64,000 nt of DNA from CAXMST01 sp963712765 (GTDB lineage Bacteria; Actinomycetota; Thermoleophilia; Solirubrobacterales; 70-9), in assembly GCA_963712765.1 (NCBI GenBank), contig CAVQIX010000005.1, positions 1 to 64,000 of the forward strand, read 5' to 3'. A program made the position numbers and the translations under genes. The notes below the pieces were generated by a model. It ran no database searches. It was not told where the DNA came from and was given only the letters and a program-made list of their open reading frames with translations. Every line of letters starts with the position of its first letter. Position 1 is the stretch's first letter. Positions 1-9,646 of the stretch are shown here, in pieces.

Positions 1-2097
1 CTCCCCGGCCGAGATCGCCTCCGGATCCGCCCCGATGATCCCAGCCGCGGTCGCCGCGTGGACGTCCTCGCCGGAGGCGAAGATCTCGCGCAGCGCCTCG
101 TCCTCGGAGATGTGGGCGAGGACCCGGAGCTCGACCTGGTTGTAGTCGCACGAGACGAGCGCATGTCCCTCATCGGCGACGAAGCAGCCGCGGATCGGGC
201 GCCCGAGCTCGGAGCGGATCGGAATGTTCTGCAGGTTCGGGTTGGTGCTGGAGAGCCGCCCGGTGGCGGCGCGAACCTGGCTGAAGGTCGTATGGATCCG
301 CCCGGTCGTCTCATTGATCAGCGACGGCAGCGAATCGAGGTAGGTGTTCTTCAGCTTGGTCACCTCGCGCCAGCGCTCGACCTTGGCGACGATCTCGTGC
401 TCGTCGCGGATCTGGCCGAGCACACGGGCATCTGTCGAGTAGCCGGTCTTGCCACGGCGTTTCCGGGTCAGCCCGAGCTCCTCGAAGAGGACCTGCCCCA
501 GCTGCTGAGGAGAGCCGATCGTGAACTCGTGGCCGGCGAGCTCCCAGATCTCGGCCTGCAGGCTCTCGGCCTCGCCCGCGAGGCTGTCGGAGATCGCGGC
601 GAGCCGCGCCGTGTCCAGCTTCAGGCCCTCTCGCTCCATCGCCGCGAGCACCTCGATCAGAGGCAGCTCGACCTCCTCGAAGACGCGCTCGAGGCCGAGG
701 TCGGCGAGCTTGGGGCGCTGGGCTCTCGACAGCTCCCAGGCGAGCCGGGCATGCTCGGCGACGTCGGGTCCGCGCTCCTCGCCGTCGAGAGAGAGCTGCC
801 CGTCATCGACCTCGTCGGCGTCGCCGATCGCGATTCCCTCGTCGGCCGCGAGTTCACGCAGTACATGGGTCCTTCGCGCCGGATCGATCAGGTAGGCGCC
901 GACGATCGTGTCGTGGGCGATCTCCAAGGACCCGGGCTCGGCGCTCGCGACCAGGCCGTTCGGCCCACCACCACCGAGGGCCTTGACGTCGTGCGCAATC
1001 AGGGGCCTGCCCGCGATGGCGCTCGCCAGCTCGGCGGCTTCGATCTCCGTCTCAAGCAGGCGCGAGCCGTCGTAGCCGCCCCAGCGACCCGCCTGGAATC
1101 CGATCGAGATCTCACCCTCCGCCAGCTCAGCCGGGGCGCCGTCCTCGGCCTCGACGAGCACGGTCTGCTCCCCGGGGCGCTCCGGGACCTCCTCGTCCCA
1201 GTCGTCCTCGAGGCGCTGGATCACCTGCCGCATCTCGAACTCCGCGGCGAACTCCCGGAGGCGGCTGAGATCGGGTTCGCTGCTGAGCACCTCGTCGATG
1301 TCGACGTCGGTCTCGATGTCGAAGTGGAGCGTCGCCAGCTGCTTCGAGATCCGGGCGTCGTCGGCGTGATTGGTGAGGTTCTCCTTGCGCTTCTTGCCCG
1401 AGATCGCGTCGACGTTCTCGAGGACCTCCTCGAGCGTCCCGTACTCGCCGAGGAGCTGGGCCGCGGTCTTCTCGCCTATCCCTGGGACGCCCGGGATGTT
1501 GTCGGAGCTGTCCCCCTTGAGGCCGATCAGATCGGCGACCGCTTCCGGGGGAACGCCCCAGCGCTCGATCACGCCCTCGCGATCGTAGATCTTGGTATCG
1601 GTGACACCGCGCGAGGTGGCCATCACCCTGATTCCGTCATCAACGAGCTGATAGGCGTCGCGATCGCCGGTGACGACCATCACCTCTATGCCGCGGGCGC
1701 GGGCGACGCGGGTCAGCGAAGCGATCACGTCGTCCGCCTCCCAGCCATCGACCTTCACATTGGTGAAGCCGAATGCCTCAGCCAGGGGCATCAGATGCGG
1801 CCACTGCTCCTTGAGCAGGTCGGGTCGCGGCGGGCGCTGGGCCTTGTAGTCGCCGTAGGTCTTCTCGCGACCGGACATGCCGGCGTCCCAGGCGACGATG
1901 ACGGCGGCCGGCCGGTGCTCGGTGAGCACCTTGACCATCATCAAGGCGAGCCCGTAGATCGCGTTGGTCGGCCGCCCGGCGGAGGTCGCCATCGACTCGG
2001 GCAGGGCGAAGAAGGCACGGTAGGCGAGGCTGTTGCCGTCAATCAGGAAGAGCTCCCCTTCCTCCTCGCTCGCCTGATTGTCGGGGGCCTCCGGCAC
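1..2097 (-). CDS. polA: DNA polymerase I, N-terminal 699 residues (3' end lies outside the window)
   Basis: Repair and Okazaki-fragment polymerase. The visible part has the 5'-nuclease domain first (residues ~10-270, with LIDGNSLAYRAF, VVTGDRDAYQLV and GIGEKTAAQLL), then a 3'-5' exonuclease-like domain that lacks the usual DxE motif and is probably inactive, then the start of the polymerase domain (TGYSTDARVL, RAATGRLSSTNPNLQNIPIR and motif A, CDYNQVELRVL). The start is taken as GTG at 2097: a TATGAT box ends 8 nt upstream and no Shine-Dalgarno is visible. It diverges from the zinc peptidase gene. The frame is open to base 1, so the last ~200 residues are missing. Identity is certain; only the start is open. 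Confidence 0.96.
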   Translation of the reverse strand, partial: MPEAPDNQASEEEGELFLIDGNSLAYRAFFALPESMATSAGRPTNAIYGLALMMVKVLTEHRPAAVIVAWDAGMSGREKTYGDYKAQRPPRPDLLKEQWPHLMPLAEAFGFTNVKVDGWEADDVIASLTRVARARGIEVMVVTGDRDAYQLVDDGIRVMATSRGVTDTKIYDREGVIERWGVPPEAVADLIGLKGDSSDNIPGVPGIGEKTAAQLLGEYGTLEEVLENVDAISGKKRKENLTNHADDARISKQLATLHFDIETDVDIDEVLSSEPDLSRLREFAAEFEMRQVIQRLEDDWDEEVPERPGEQTVLVEAEDGAPAELAEGEISIGFQAGRWGGYDGSRLLETEIEAAELASAIAGRPLIAHDVKALGGGGPNGLVASAEPGSLEIAHDTIVGAYLIDPARRTHVLRELAADEGIAIGDADEVDDGQLSLDGEERGPDVAEHARLAWELSRAQRPKLADLGLERVFEEVELPLIEVLAAMEREGLKLDTARLAAISDSLAGEAESLQAEIWELAGHEFTIGSPQQLGQVLFEELGLTRKRRGKTGYSTDARVLGQIRDEHEIVAKVERWREVTKLKNTYLDSLPSLINETTGRIHTTFSQVRAATGRLSSTNPNLQNIPIRSELGRPIRGCFVADEGHALVSCDYNQVELRVLAHISEDEALREIFASGEDVHAATAAGIIGADPEAISAGE

Positions 2098-2105
2098 GGG
2101 GCGGG

Positions 2106-2111
2106 ATCATA
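2106..2111 (-). promoter_or_regulatory. -10 box of polA (TATGAT)
   Basis: TATGAT on the minus strand, 8 nt before the GTG of polA. The spacing implies a leaderless transcript. It lies back to back with the -10 box of the divergent peptidase gene. Confidence 0.55.
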
Positions 2112-2127
2112 GGTATGAAGGCCCGGG

Positions 2128-2133
2128 TAGCCT
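2128..2133 (+). promoter_or_regulatory. -10 box of the zinc peptidase gene (TAGCCT)
   Basis: TAGCCT ends 6 nt before the ATG at 2140, with no Shine-Dalgarno between. This fits a TANNNT -10 box driving a leaderless mRNA. Confidence 0.55.
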
Positions 2134-2139
2134 GCGCCG

Positions 2140-3051
2140 ATGAAGTGGAGGCGCGGCAGGAGCCGTGATGTGATCGATATCCGGGGCGCCTCAGGCGGCT
2201 CGGCTCCGAGCGGGCGCCGCAGCTCGATCCCGATCCCAACCGGGATCGCCGGCCTCGGGGGCGGGGCCGGGTTGCTGGTGATCGTCGCGATCATCGCCAT
2301 CAACGCATTCAGCGGCAGCGGCGGCTTCGAGCTCCAGAACGCGTTTGGCTCCGGCACCGGTGCGCCCGGGGCCGGGAACCCCTCGCCAATCCCGCCCTCC
2401 GAGGACCCGCAGCGAGACCTCAAGGATTTCTCCTCTTACGTGTTCACCGATGCCCAGCAGACCTGGTCGCGCACCCTCGGGGAAGACGGTGGGTCCTACC
2501 GGCGGGCCGCGCTGGTGCTCTACTCCGACGCGGTGCGCACGGACGGCTGTGGGAGCGCGACCTCGGCGGTCGGCCCCTTCTACTGCCCGGCCGACCAGCG
2601 CGTGTACCTGGACCTCACCTTCTACGAGGACATGAGGAGACAGCTGGGAGCGGCGGGCGACTTCGCGTGGGCCTACGTGATCGCGCACGAACTGGGCCAT
2701 CACGTCCAGCGAGTCACCGGCACTTCGACGGCTGTCGACCGCCTCGCTTCGCAAGACCCCGGGGCAGCGAACCAGCTTTCGGTCCGTCAGGAGCTCCAGG
2801 CGGACTGCTACGCGGGAGTCTGGGCGGCGACCGTCTTCTCCGCGGGTGAGCTCGAGGAGGGTGACCTGGAAGAGGCCTTCGGGGCCGCGGAGGCCGTCGG
2901 CGACGACCGGATCGGCGTCCGCAGCGGAGGTTCGGTCAACCCGGACAGCTTCACTCACGGCAGCTCCGAGCAGCGGCGGCGCTGGTTCGAGGCCGGGTTC
3001 GAGTCAGGCGCACCGGCCACCTGCGACACCTTCTCAGTCGAGTCCGTCTGA
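2140..3051 (+). CDS. Membrane-anchored neutral zinc metallopeptidase (YpfJ / PF04228 family)
   Basis: 303 aa. A basic N-terminus (MKWRRGRSRD) precedes one transmembrane segment (residues ~35-57), so the catalytic part faces outward. The zinc-binding HELGHH motif is at residues 183-188, with the downstream 'RQELQADCYAGVWA' stretch typical of this family giving the third ligand region. The family is annotated as putative neutral zinc metallopeptidase; natural substrates are not known to me. Start ATG 2140 sits 6 nt after a TAGCCT box. It is transcribed away from polA. Confidence 0.9.
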   Translation: MKWRRGRSRDVIDIRGASGGSAPSGRRSSIPIPTGIAGLGGGAGLLVIVAIIAINAFSGSGGFELQNAFGSGTGAPGAGNPSPIPPSEDPQRDLKDFSSYVFTDAQQTWSRTLGEDGGSYRRAALVLYSDAVRTDGCGSATSAVGPFYCPADQRVYLDLTFYEDMRRQLGAAGDFAWAYVIAHELGHHVQRVTGTSTAVDRLASQDPGAANQLSVRQELQADCYAGVWAATVFSAGELEEGDLEEAFGAAEAVGDDRIGVRSGGSVNPDSFTHGSSEQRRRWFEAGFESGAPATCDTFSVESV

Positions 3052-3125
3052 TCCGCGGCGGGCTCGCGTCGGCGGTCGCGGGCCTGCGGGGGCCGGGTCC
3101 AGCGCCTGCGTCACCGGACCACAAC

Positions 3126-3131
3126 TATGAT
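3126..3131 (+). promoter_or_regulatory. -10 box of malic enzyme (TATGAT)
   Basis: TATGAT ends 10 nt before ATG 3142. The in-frame ATG at 3127 lies inside this box and would be upstream of the transcription start, so the box decides for the 3142 start. Confidence 0.5.
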
Positions 3132-3141
3132 CCGCGACCCG

Positions 3142-4593
<1,452 letters not shown>

Positions 4594-4610
4594 GGCCGTC
4601 ACCGGTCTCT

Positions 4611-4642
4611 GCGGCCGGGTGGCGCGTGGCACGGTCGGCCGC
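4611..4642 (+). terminator. Hairpin after the malic enzyme gene
   Basis: 7-bp perfect stem GCGGCCG / CGGCCGC with an 18-nt loop, starting 18 nt after the stop codon. No U tract follows, so its strength as a terminator is uncertain. Confidence 0.4.
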
Positions 4643-4656
4643 CGCAGGTCGGCCTG

Positions 4657-4662
4657 TAGGGT
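4657..4662 (+). promoter_or_regulatory. Possible -10 box of the epimerase gene (TAGGGT)
   Basis: TAGGGT about 35 nt before the start codon. This gene has a real leader containing AGGAGG at 4682-4687, unlike most genes here. Confidence 0.35.
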
Positions 4663-4697
4663 TCCGCTCCGTTCAAACTTCAGGAGGCATGGCGAAG

Positions 4698-5606
4698 ATG
4701 CGGGTTCTAGTCACGGGGGCAGCGGGAACGATCGGGCAGGGAGTCTGCGACGCGCTGCTCGCGCGTGGCGACGAGGTAGTCGGATTGACCCGGAATCCCG
4801 ACCGCGCCCGCGAGACGAACCCGACCGTCACCTGGCATCCCTGGGATCCGGCGCTGGAGCGGCCCCCGGCCGAGTCGCTCGAGGGAGTCGACGGTGTGAT
4901 CAATCTGGTCGGCGAGCCGATCAACCAGCGCTGGACGGATGAGGCAAAGAAGCGGATCCTGGTCTCGCGCGAGACCGCGACCCACAACCTCGTGCAGGCG
5001 ATCGTCTCCAGCGAGCCGAGGCCGCGGGTCCTGATCAGCCAGTCCGCGGTCGGCTACTACGGCAATCGGGGTGAGGCGATAGTCGATGAGGACACCGGGG
5101 CCGGCGAGAGCTTCGACGCCAGGGTCTGCGTCGCCTGGGAGGCGGCCGCACGCGAGGTCGAGGGAAGCGGGGTGCGACTGGCGATAATGCGTACCGGGCT
5201 GGTACTCGACAAGGACTCGGGCCTGCTCAGCGAGCTCCTGGTCCCGTTCAAGCTGGGGGTCGGCGGCCCGGTCGCAGGCGGTGAGAACTACATGCCGTGG
5301 ATCAGTCTCGAGGACGAGGTCGGCCTCCTGATCTGGGCCCTCGACACCGACAGCGCCGAGGGCGTGTACAACGCGACCGCCCCCGAGCCGGTCACCAACA
5401 GAGACTTCTCCAAGGCCCTCGGCAAGGCGCTCGGTCGCCCCGCGGTGATGCCGGTGCCGAAGTTCGCGGTCAAGCTCCGCCTTGGCGCCGAGCTCGGCGA
5501 GGTCGCCACCGGCGGTCAGCGGGCCCTACCCCGCCGCGCCCGGGACGCCGGCTACGAGTTCAAGCACCCCAACATCGAGACGGGTCTCGCCTCGGCGCTG
5601 GCGTAG
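4698..5606 (+). CDS. TIGR01777-family NAD-dependent epimerase/dehydratase-like protein
   Basis: 302 aa, extended short-chain dehydrogenase fold. The N-terminal nucleotide-binding motif is MRVLVTGAAGTIGQGV. Family hallmarks are VINLVGEPI..RWT...K..I..SR, LISQSAVGYYG and MPWISLEDEVGLLIWAL. Members of this family (for example E. coli YfcH) have no firmly assigned substrate. Two ATG codons are possible: 4689 is only 1 nt from AGGAGG (4682-4687), while 4698 is 10 nt away and begins directly at MRVLVTG, so 4698 is chosen. It lies downstream of malic enzyme but has its own promoter-like box. Confidence 0.85.
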   Translation: MRVLVTGAAGTIGQGVCDALLARGDEVVGLTRNPDRARETNPTVTWHPWDPALERPPAESLEGVDGVINLVGEPINQRWTDEAKKRILVSRETATHNLVQAIVSSEPRPRVLISQSAVGYYGNRGEAIVDEDTGAGESFDARVCVAWEAAAREVEGSGVRLAIMRTGLVLDKDSGLLSELLVPFKLGVGGPVAGGENYMPWISLEDEVGLLIWALDTDSAEGVYNATAPEPVTNRDFSKALGKALGRPAVMPVPKFAVKLRLGAELGEVATGGQRALPRRARDAGYEFKHPNIETGLASALA

Positions 5607-5621
5607 CGCTCGCAGCGCGCT

Positions 5622-6695
5622 CTAGGGCAAGGTCGCGAGGCCGTCGGCGCTGATCGAGTACGTGCCGAGGATCGAATCGCGGTTCTCGGTTGCCAGCAGG
5701 GCGCCGAGCACGGACGAGCGGTCGAGCGGGTCATCGGCACGATTGATCGCGTCGAGGGTGAGCGCCATCGACTCGTAGCCGAGCGCGGCGGACTCGTTCG
5801 CCTCGCGCCCGGTCGCTGCCTCGTAGTCGGCGACGAACTGCTCGCTTGGGGCGAACGCGGCGGCGCCGCGTTCGCGGAACGCGATCAGCGTCCGCTCGCC
5901 CGTCGTCTGGAACTGCTCCGGCGGGTCGTTGCTCCCGGGTGCGCGCAGGAGGAGCTCTGAGACAGGGCCCGGCGAGATCTGCGGGACCTCCGCATCGTTG
6001 GTGATCGGGACCGAGATCCTGGTCGCATTCGAGCTGAGCTCGCCCAGATAGGCGATCGTGGTCGAGTCCTCGGTAGCGTCGCGGGCATTGGCGGCGATCT
6101 GAGCCTGAGTCCATCCGGCACCGGGACCGGACCCGGCGACATCGCTGGCGACATCGAGGACGACCGCCGCACCGCCGGCCTCTCCCCCGCTCTGCTCGAG
6201 GGCGAGCTTGGCGCCGGCGAGTGCGTCCCGACCCTCCGGCGCTTCAGCGCCCTCGAGCGGCAGGCTCGCGTGGACGGTGAGCTGTGAGTCGGCCTGCACC
6301 GTGCTGCCGCAGCCAACCATCAGCAGGGCCAGCGCGATCGAGAAGAACCGTCCGAGCAACTCGCGGTTGGCCGCCACCCAGCGGTAGCCGAGCTCGGTCA
6401 ACGCGGGCACCGCGGCCAGCGCGGCCGCGAGGACGAACCCTCCGGGCAGCAGGCGGAAGAGCGGCGGAGCGGCGGCTCCCGCGGAGCGCACCCGGCCGGA
6501 GGCGTCGACAAGATGCCAGGAGTCCAGCCGCTTCTCAGGTGGGATCTCGGCCAGCAACCGCTGCCCGGACTCGGATTGAATCGCCTCGGCATGCAGACGT
6601 CCATCCCTGTCCCAGCGCATGATCCGATCGAGCATGCGGGTGCAGAAACCGCAGTCGGCGTCATAGAGAACGGCATGGTCTGGACCGGTGGCCAC
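5622..6695 (-). CDS. Fusion: DCC-family (DUF393) thiol-redox domain + lipobox + branched-chain-type substrate-binding domain
   Basis: 357 aa in one uninterrupted frame. Residues ~5-115 are a DCC/DUF393 domain with the D12-x-D14-C15-x-x-C18 signature and the closing YRWVAANR stretch. Residues ~115-128 are hydrophobic and end in M-V-G-C129, a lipobox-like cleavage site. The rest (~230 aa) resembles a type I periplasmic binding protein of branched-chain amino acid transporters (LTVHASLPLEG, ALGYESMALTLDAI). That part is shorter than the usual ~370 aa, and its middle section is reduced. No stop separates the parts. An internal TTG (residue 113) or GTG (residue 107) could start a separate lipoprotein, but the first protein would still read through. 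Start GTG 6695 lies 6 nt after GATAAT. It diverges from pfkA. Function unknown. Confidence 0.75.
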   Translation of the reverse strand: MATGPDHAVLYDADCGFCTRMLDRIMRWDRDGRLHAEAIQSESGQRLLAEIPPEKRLDSWHLVDASGRVRSAGAAAPPLFRLLPGGFVLAAALAAVPALTELGYRWVAANRELLGRFFSIALALLMVGCGSTVQADSQLTVHASLPLEGAEAPEGRDALAGAKLALEQSGGEAGGAAVVLDVASDVAGSGPGAGWTQAQIAANARDATEDSTTIAYLGELSSNATRISVPITNDAEVPQISPGPVSELLLRAPGSNDPPEQFQTTGERTLIAFRERGAAAFAPSEQFVADYEAATGREANESAALGYESMALTLDAINRADDPLDRSSVLGALLATENRDSILGTYSISADGLATLP

Positions 6696-6701
6696 AGGGG
6701 G

Positions 6702-6707
6702 ATTATC
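6702..6707 (-). promoter_or_regulatory. -10 box of the DCC/binding-protein gene (GATAAT)
   Basis: GATAAT on the minus strand, 6 nt before GTG 6695. The same hexamer and spacing occur before fetA. Confidence 0.55.
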
Positions 6708-6729
6708 GCGACCCGGCGCCTCGCGTCGA

Positions 6730-6735
6730 TAGGCT
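6730..6735 (+). promoter_or_regulatory. -10 box of pfkA (TAGGCT)
   Basis: TAGGCT ends 9 nt before ATG 6745, with no Shine-Dalgarno. It is divergent from the box at 6702-6707. Confidence 0.5.
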
Positions 6736-6744
6736 CCGCTTCGA

Positions 6745-7779
6745 ATGCGCATCGGTGTGCTGACAGCCGGCGGGGATTGCCCCGGACTCAACGCGGTGAT
6801 TAGGGCGATCACCAGGTCGGCGCTCGCCGCCGGCGATGAGGCGATCGGGATCCTGCGCGGGTACGAGGGGCTCGCCGAGCGCGACTTCATTCCGCTCGAC
6901 ATGGACGCGGTCTCGGGCATCCTGCCACTCGGCGGCACGATCCTCGGCACCTCGAGCTTTGAGCCGGTGCGTGAGCACGCGATCGAGCGGCTCCAGAGCA
7001 CGATTGAGGCCGACTCCCTCGACGCGGTGATCGCGGTCGGCGGCGAGCACACGATGTGGATCACCGGCGAGCTACACGACCACCATGGGATGCCTGTGAT
7101 CGGAGTTCCGAAGACGATCGACAACGACGTCGTCGGGACCGATTACACGTTCGGCTTCGACACCGCCGTCCACGTCGTGATGGAGGCGATCGACCGCCTC
7201 CACACGACCGCCCAGTCACACGACCGCGTGATGGTGGTCGAGGTGATGGGACGCAACGTCGGCTGGATCGCCCTGCACGGGGGGATCGCCGGTGGAGCCG
7301 ATGCGATCGTGATCCCCGAGGTCGATACCCCGGTTGAGGAGCTCGCCGCGGCGATGGTCCGCCGCCACGACCGCGGTAAGGACTTCTCGATCGTGGTGGT
7401 CGCCGAGGGCGCCAAGCTCTGCTTCGAGGGCGATATGCCGCGACAGGTCAACGTCTCGACCAAGAAGGACGAGTACGGATACCCGCGGCTCGGCGGCATC
7501 GGCCCGGCGATGGCGAGGGAGCTCGAGCAGCTGACCGGCTACGAGACGCGGTCCGTCGTCCTCGGACACCTGCAACGTGGCGGGACCCCGACGGCCCGTG
7601 ATCGCGTGCTGGCGACCCGCTACGGCGTGAAGGCGTTCGAGATGGCGAAGGCCGGCGAGTTCGGCCGGATGGCGGCGGTGCACGGCGACGTGATCACCTC
7701 GGTCCCGCTCGCCGAGGTCGATGGCGTCAAGCGTGTCGACCTCGAGCTTCTCGATCTCGCCCGTCGCTTCGCCAACTGA
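6745..7779 (+). CDS. pfkA: 6-phosphofructokinase (group III type; ATP or pyrophosphate donor unresolved)
   Basis: 344 aa. It phosphorylates fructose 6-phosphate to the 1,6-bisphosphate in glycolysis. Visible motifs are the N-terminal GGDCPGLNAVIRAI, the PKTIDND loop at residues 122-128 with the catalytic Asp126, VEVMGRNVGWIA, and QRGGTPTARDRVLATRYG. Lys123 in PKTIDND, in place of Gly in the classical enzyme, and GGE at 99-101 are typical of actinobacterial group III enzymes. The residue after GGE, usually Gly (ATP) or Asp (PPi and group III), is His102. That is unusual and leaves the phosphoryl donor open. The gene converges on ribH with a 9-bp gap. Confidence 0.92.
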   Translation: MRIGVLTAGGDCPGLNAVIRAITRSALAAGDEAIGILRGYEGLAERDFIPLDMDAVSGILPLGGTILGTSSFEPVREHAIERLQSTIEADSLDAVIAVGGEHTMWITGELHDHHGMPVIGVPKTIDNDVVGTDYTFGFDTAVHVVMEAIDRLHTTAQSHDRVMVVEVMGRNVGWIALHGGIAGGADAIVIPEVDTPVEELAAAMVRRHDRGKDFSIVVVAEGAKLCFEGDMPRQVNVSTKKDEYGYPRLGGIGPAMARELEQLTGYETRSVVLGHLQRGGTPTARDRVLATRYGVKAFEMAKAGEFGRMAAVHGDVITSVPLAEVDGVKRVDLELLDLARRFAN

Positions 7780-7788
7780 TCCCCAGCT

Positions 7789-8280
7789 CTATTCGTGGCC
7801 GAGGCGCTCCGACATCAGGTGCATCGTGACCACCGCGATCGCAGCGTTGCGGCCCTGATCCCGCTTGCCGCCGCCCGCTCGGGCCTCGGCCTGCTCGCGC
7901 GTCTCACAGGTGATCACGCCGAATGCGGCGGGCACGCCACTGCTGAGGGCGACGTCCTGGATACCGCGGGCGGCCTCGCCGCAGACGAAGTCGTAGTGGT
8001 CGGTCTCGCCGCGGATCACCACGCCGAGACAGGCGACGCCGGCGTACTCGCCGCTCTCGGCGCAGAGCTTGGCGGCGAGCGGGAGCTCGAAGGCGCCGGG
8101 AACCTGATGGACGTCGACGGCGGCCTCCCCCACACCGGCCTCGGCGAAGCCCTCGTGAGCGCCGGCGATCAGGCGGTCGGCAAGGTCGCGGTAGAAGGTC
8201 GCTACACAGACCGCCCAGCGCTGCGATGCGGCACTCTCGCGCTCGGCCCCGCTCAGCTCGAGATCGGCTCCCTCGCCCAC
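7789..8280 (-). CDS. ribH: 6,7-dimethyl-8-ribityllumazine synthase
   Basis: 163 aa. It condenses 5-amino-6-ribitylaminouracil with 3,4-dihydroxy-2-butanone 4-phosphate in the penultimate riboflavin step; the enzyme forms oligomeric shells. Motifs are VPGAFELPLAAK, CLGVVIRGETDHYDFVC, SSGVPAAFGVITCET and GRNAAIAVVTMHL. Start GTG 8280 is 4 nt after the ribBA stop; codons further upstream in this frame lie inside ribBA. It is the last gene of the rib operon. Confidence 0.95.
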   Translation of the reverse strand: MGEGADLELSGAERESAASQRWAVCVATFYRDLADRLIAGAHEGFAEAGVGEAAVDVHQVPGAFELPLAAKLCAESGEYAGVACLGVVIRGETDHYDFVCGEAARGIQDVALSSGVPAAFGVITCETREQAEARAGGGKRDQGRNAAIAVVTMHLMSERLGHE

Positions 8281-8284
8281 CGCG

Positions 8285-9646
8285 CTAGGGGGCCTCGGTC
8301 CCCGAGGCCTCGCTCGATGCCCCGCCCTCGCGGTCGGCGTCACGCTCCTGCTCGTCGTGGATCATCTCCTCGTCGAGGCCCAGCGCCTGGTGGTGGAGGG
8401 TGTGGCCCATCTTCTCCCGCTTGGTCTTCAGGTAGGCCTCGTTGTGAAGGTTCGCCTGGGCGTGGATCGGCACCTGCTCGGTGACCGAGAGCCCATAGCC
8501 CTCCATGCCGATGATCTTCTTCGGGTTGTTGGTCAGGATCCGGATGCTGGACAATCCGAGATCCTTGAGGATCTGGGCGCCGATACCGTAGTCGCGCAGG
8601 TCCGCGGGAAGACCGAGCTTGAGGTTCGCGTCGACGGTGTCGAGACCCTCCTCTTGGAGGCGGTACGCACGGAGCTTGTTCAGCAGCCCGATCCCGCGGC
8701 CCTCCTGGGAGAGGTAGAGCAGAACGCCCTTGCCCTCGGCCTCGATCTGGGCCAGAGCCGCCTCGAGCTGATCGCCGCAGTCGCAGCGGAGGCTGTGGAA
8801 GACGTCGCCGGTCAGGCACTCGCTGTGGACACGGACGAGCACGTCCTCGCTGCCGGAGACCTCGCCCTTGACCATTGCCACGTGGTGCTTGTCGTCGACG
8901 AGGGAGCGGTAGCCGACGGCGGTGAAGTCGCCCATCGCGGTCGGCAGGCCGGTCGAGACGATCCGCTCGACCAGCTTCTCGGTCCGGCGCCGGTAGGAGA
9001 TCAGCTCGGCCACGGTCACCATCTTCAGGTCGTGCTCGGCGCAGTAGGCCTCGAGGTCCGGAACCCTCGCCATGGTTCCGTCGGGGTTCATGATCTCGCA
9101 GATCACGCCGGCCGGGATCAGCCCCGCGAGGCGGGCGAGATCGATGCTGGCCTCGGTGTGGCCGGTCCGCTCGAGCACCCCTCCGCCCTTGGCCTTGAGC
9201 GGGAAGATGTGGCCCGGCTGGACGAGATCCTCGGGACCCGAATGGGGGTCGATCGCAACCTGCACGGTGCGGGCGCGATCGTGGGCCGAGATCCCGGTGG
9301 TCACGCCCTCGGCTGCCTCGATCGAGATCGTGAACGCCGTCTGCAGCGGCGCCTCGTTCTTCGCCGTCATCAGGTTGAGGCCGAGCTCATCGCAGCGCTC
9401 GGAGCTGAGCGCGAGGCAGATCAGCCCGCGCCCATGGGTGGCCATGAAGTTGACCGCCTCGGGAGTGGCGAACTGGGCCGCCATCACGAGGTCGCCCTCG
9501 TTCTCACGGTCCTCCCCATCGCAGACGACGACCATCCGGCCGCGACGGATCTCCTCGATCGCCTCCTCGATCGGGGCGAAGGGTGAGTCGGAGCTGCCGG
9601 ATTTCGGCTCTGAGCTGTGCTGGGTGTCTGATTCGGACATCTTCAA
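8285..9646 (-). CDS. ribBA: Bifunctional 3,4-dihydroxy-2-butanone-4-phosphate synthase / GTP cyclohydrolase II
   Basis: 453 aa. The N-terminal RibB half (residues ~20-225) makes the four-carbon unit from ribulose 5-phosphate and shows VCDGEDRENEGDLVMAAQ, THGRGLICLAL and RTGHTEASIDLARLAG. The C-terminal RibA half (~230-425) opens GTP, with the zinc-binding C-x10-C-x-C stretch (HSECLTGDVFHSLRCDCG) and LYLSQEGRGIGL. A variable acidic tail closes the protein. Start ATG 9646 overlaps the ribE stop (ATGA). Both catalytic halves look intact. Confidence 0.96.
   Translation of the reverse strand: MKMSESDTQHSSEPKSGSSDSPFAPIEEAIEEIRRGRMVVVCDGEDRENEGDLVMAAQFATPEAVNFMATHGRGLICLALSSERCDELGLNLMTAKNEAPLQTAFTISIEAAEGVTTGISAHDRARTVQVAIDPHSGPEDLVQPGHIFPLKAKGGGVLERTGHTEASIDLARLAGLIPAGVICEIMNPDGTMARVPDLEAYCAEHDLKMVTVAELISYRRRTEKLVERIVSTGLPTAMGDFTAVGYRSLVDDKHHVAMVKGEVSGSEDVLVRVHSECLTGDVFHSLRCDCGDQLEAALAQIEAEGKGVLLYLSQEGRGIGLLNKLRAYRLQEEGLDTVDANLKLGLPADLRDYGIGAQILKDLGLSSIRILTNNPKKIIGMEGYGLSVTEQVPIHAQANLHNEAYLKTKREKMGHTLHHQALGLDEEMIHDEQERDADREGGASSEASGTEAP

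Noticed and set aside
58..2112. Long plus-strand frame of 684 codons
   Set aside because: It is antisense to polA, whose minus-strand translation has all polymerase I motifs. Long antisense frames are expected at this GC content; the same holds opposite ribBA, priA, gcvP, murC and mraY.
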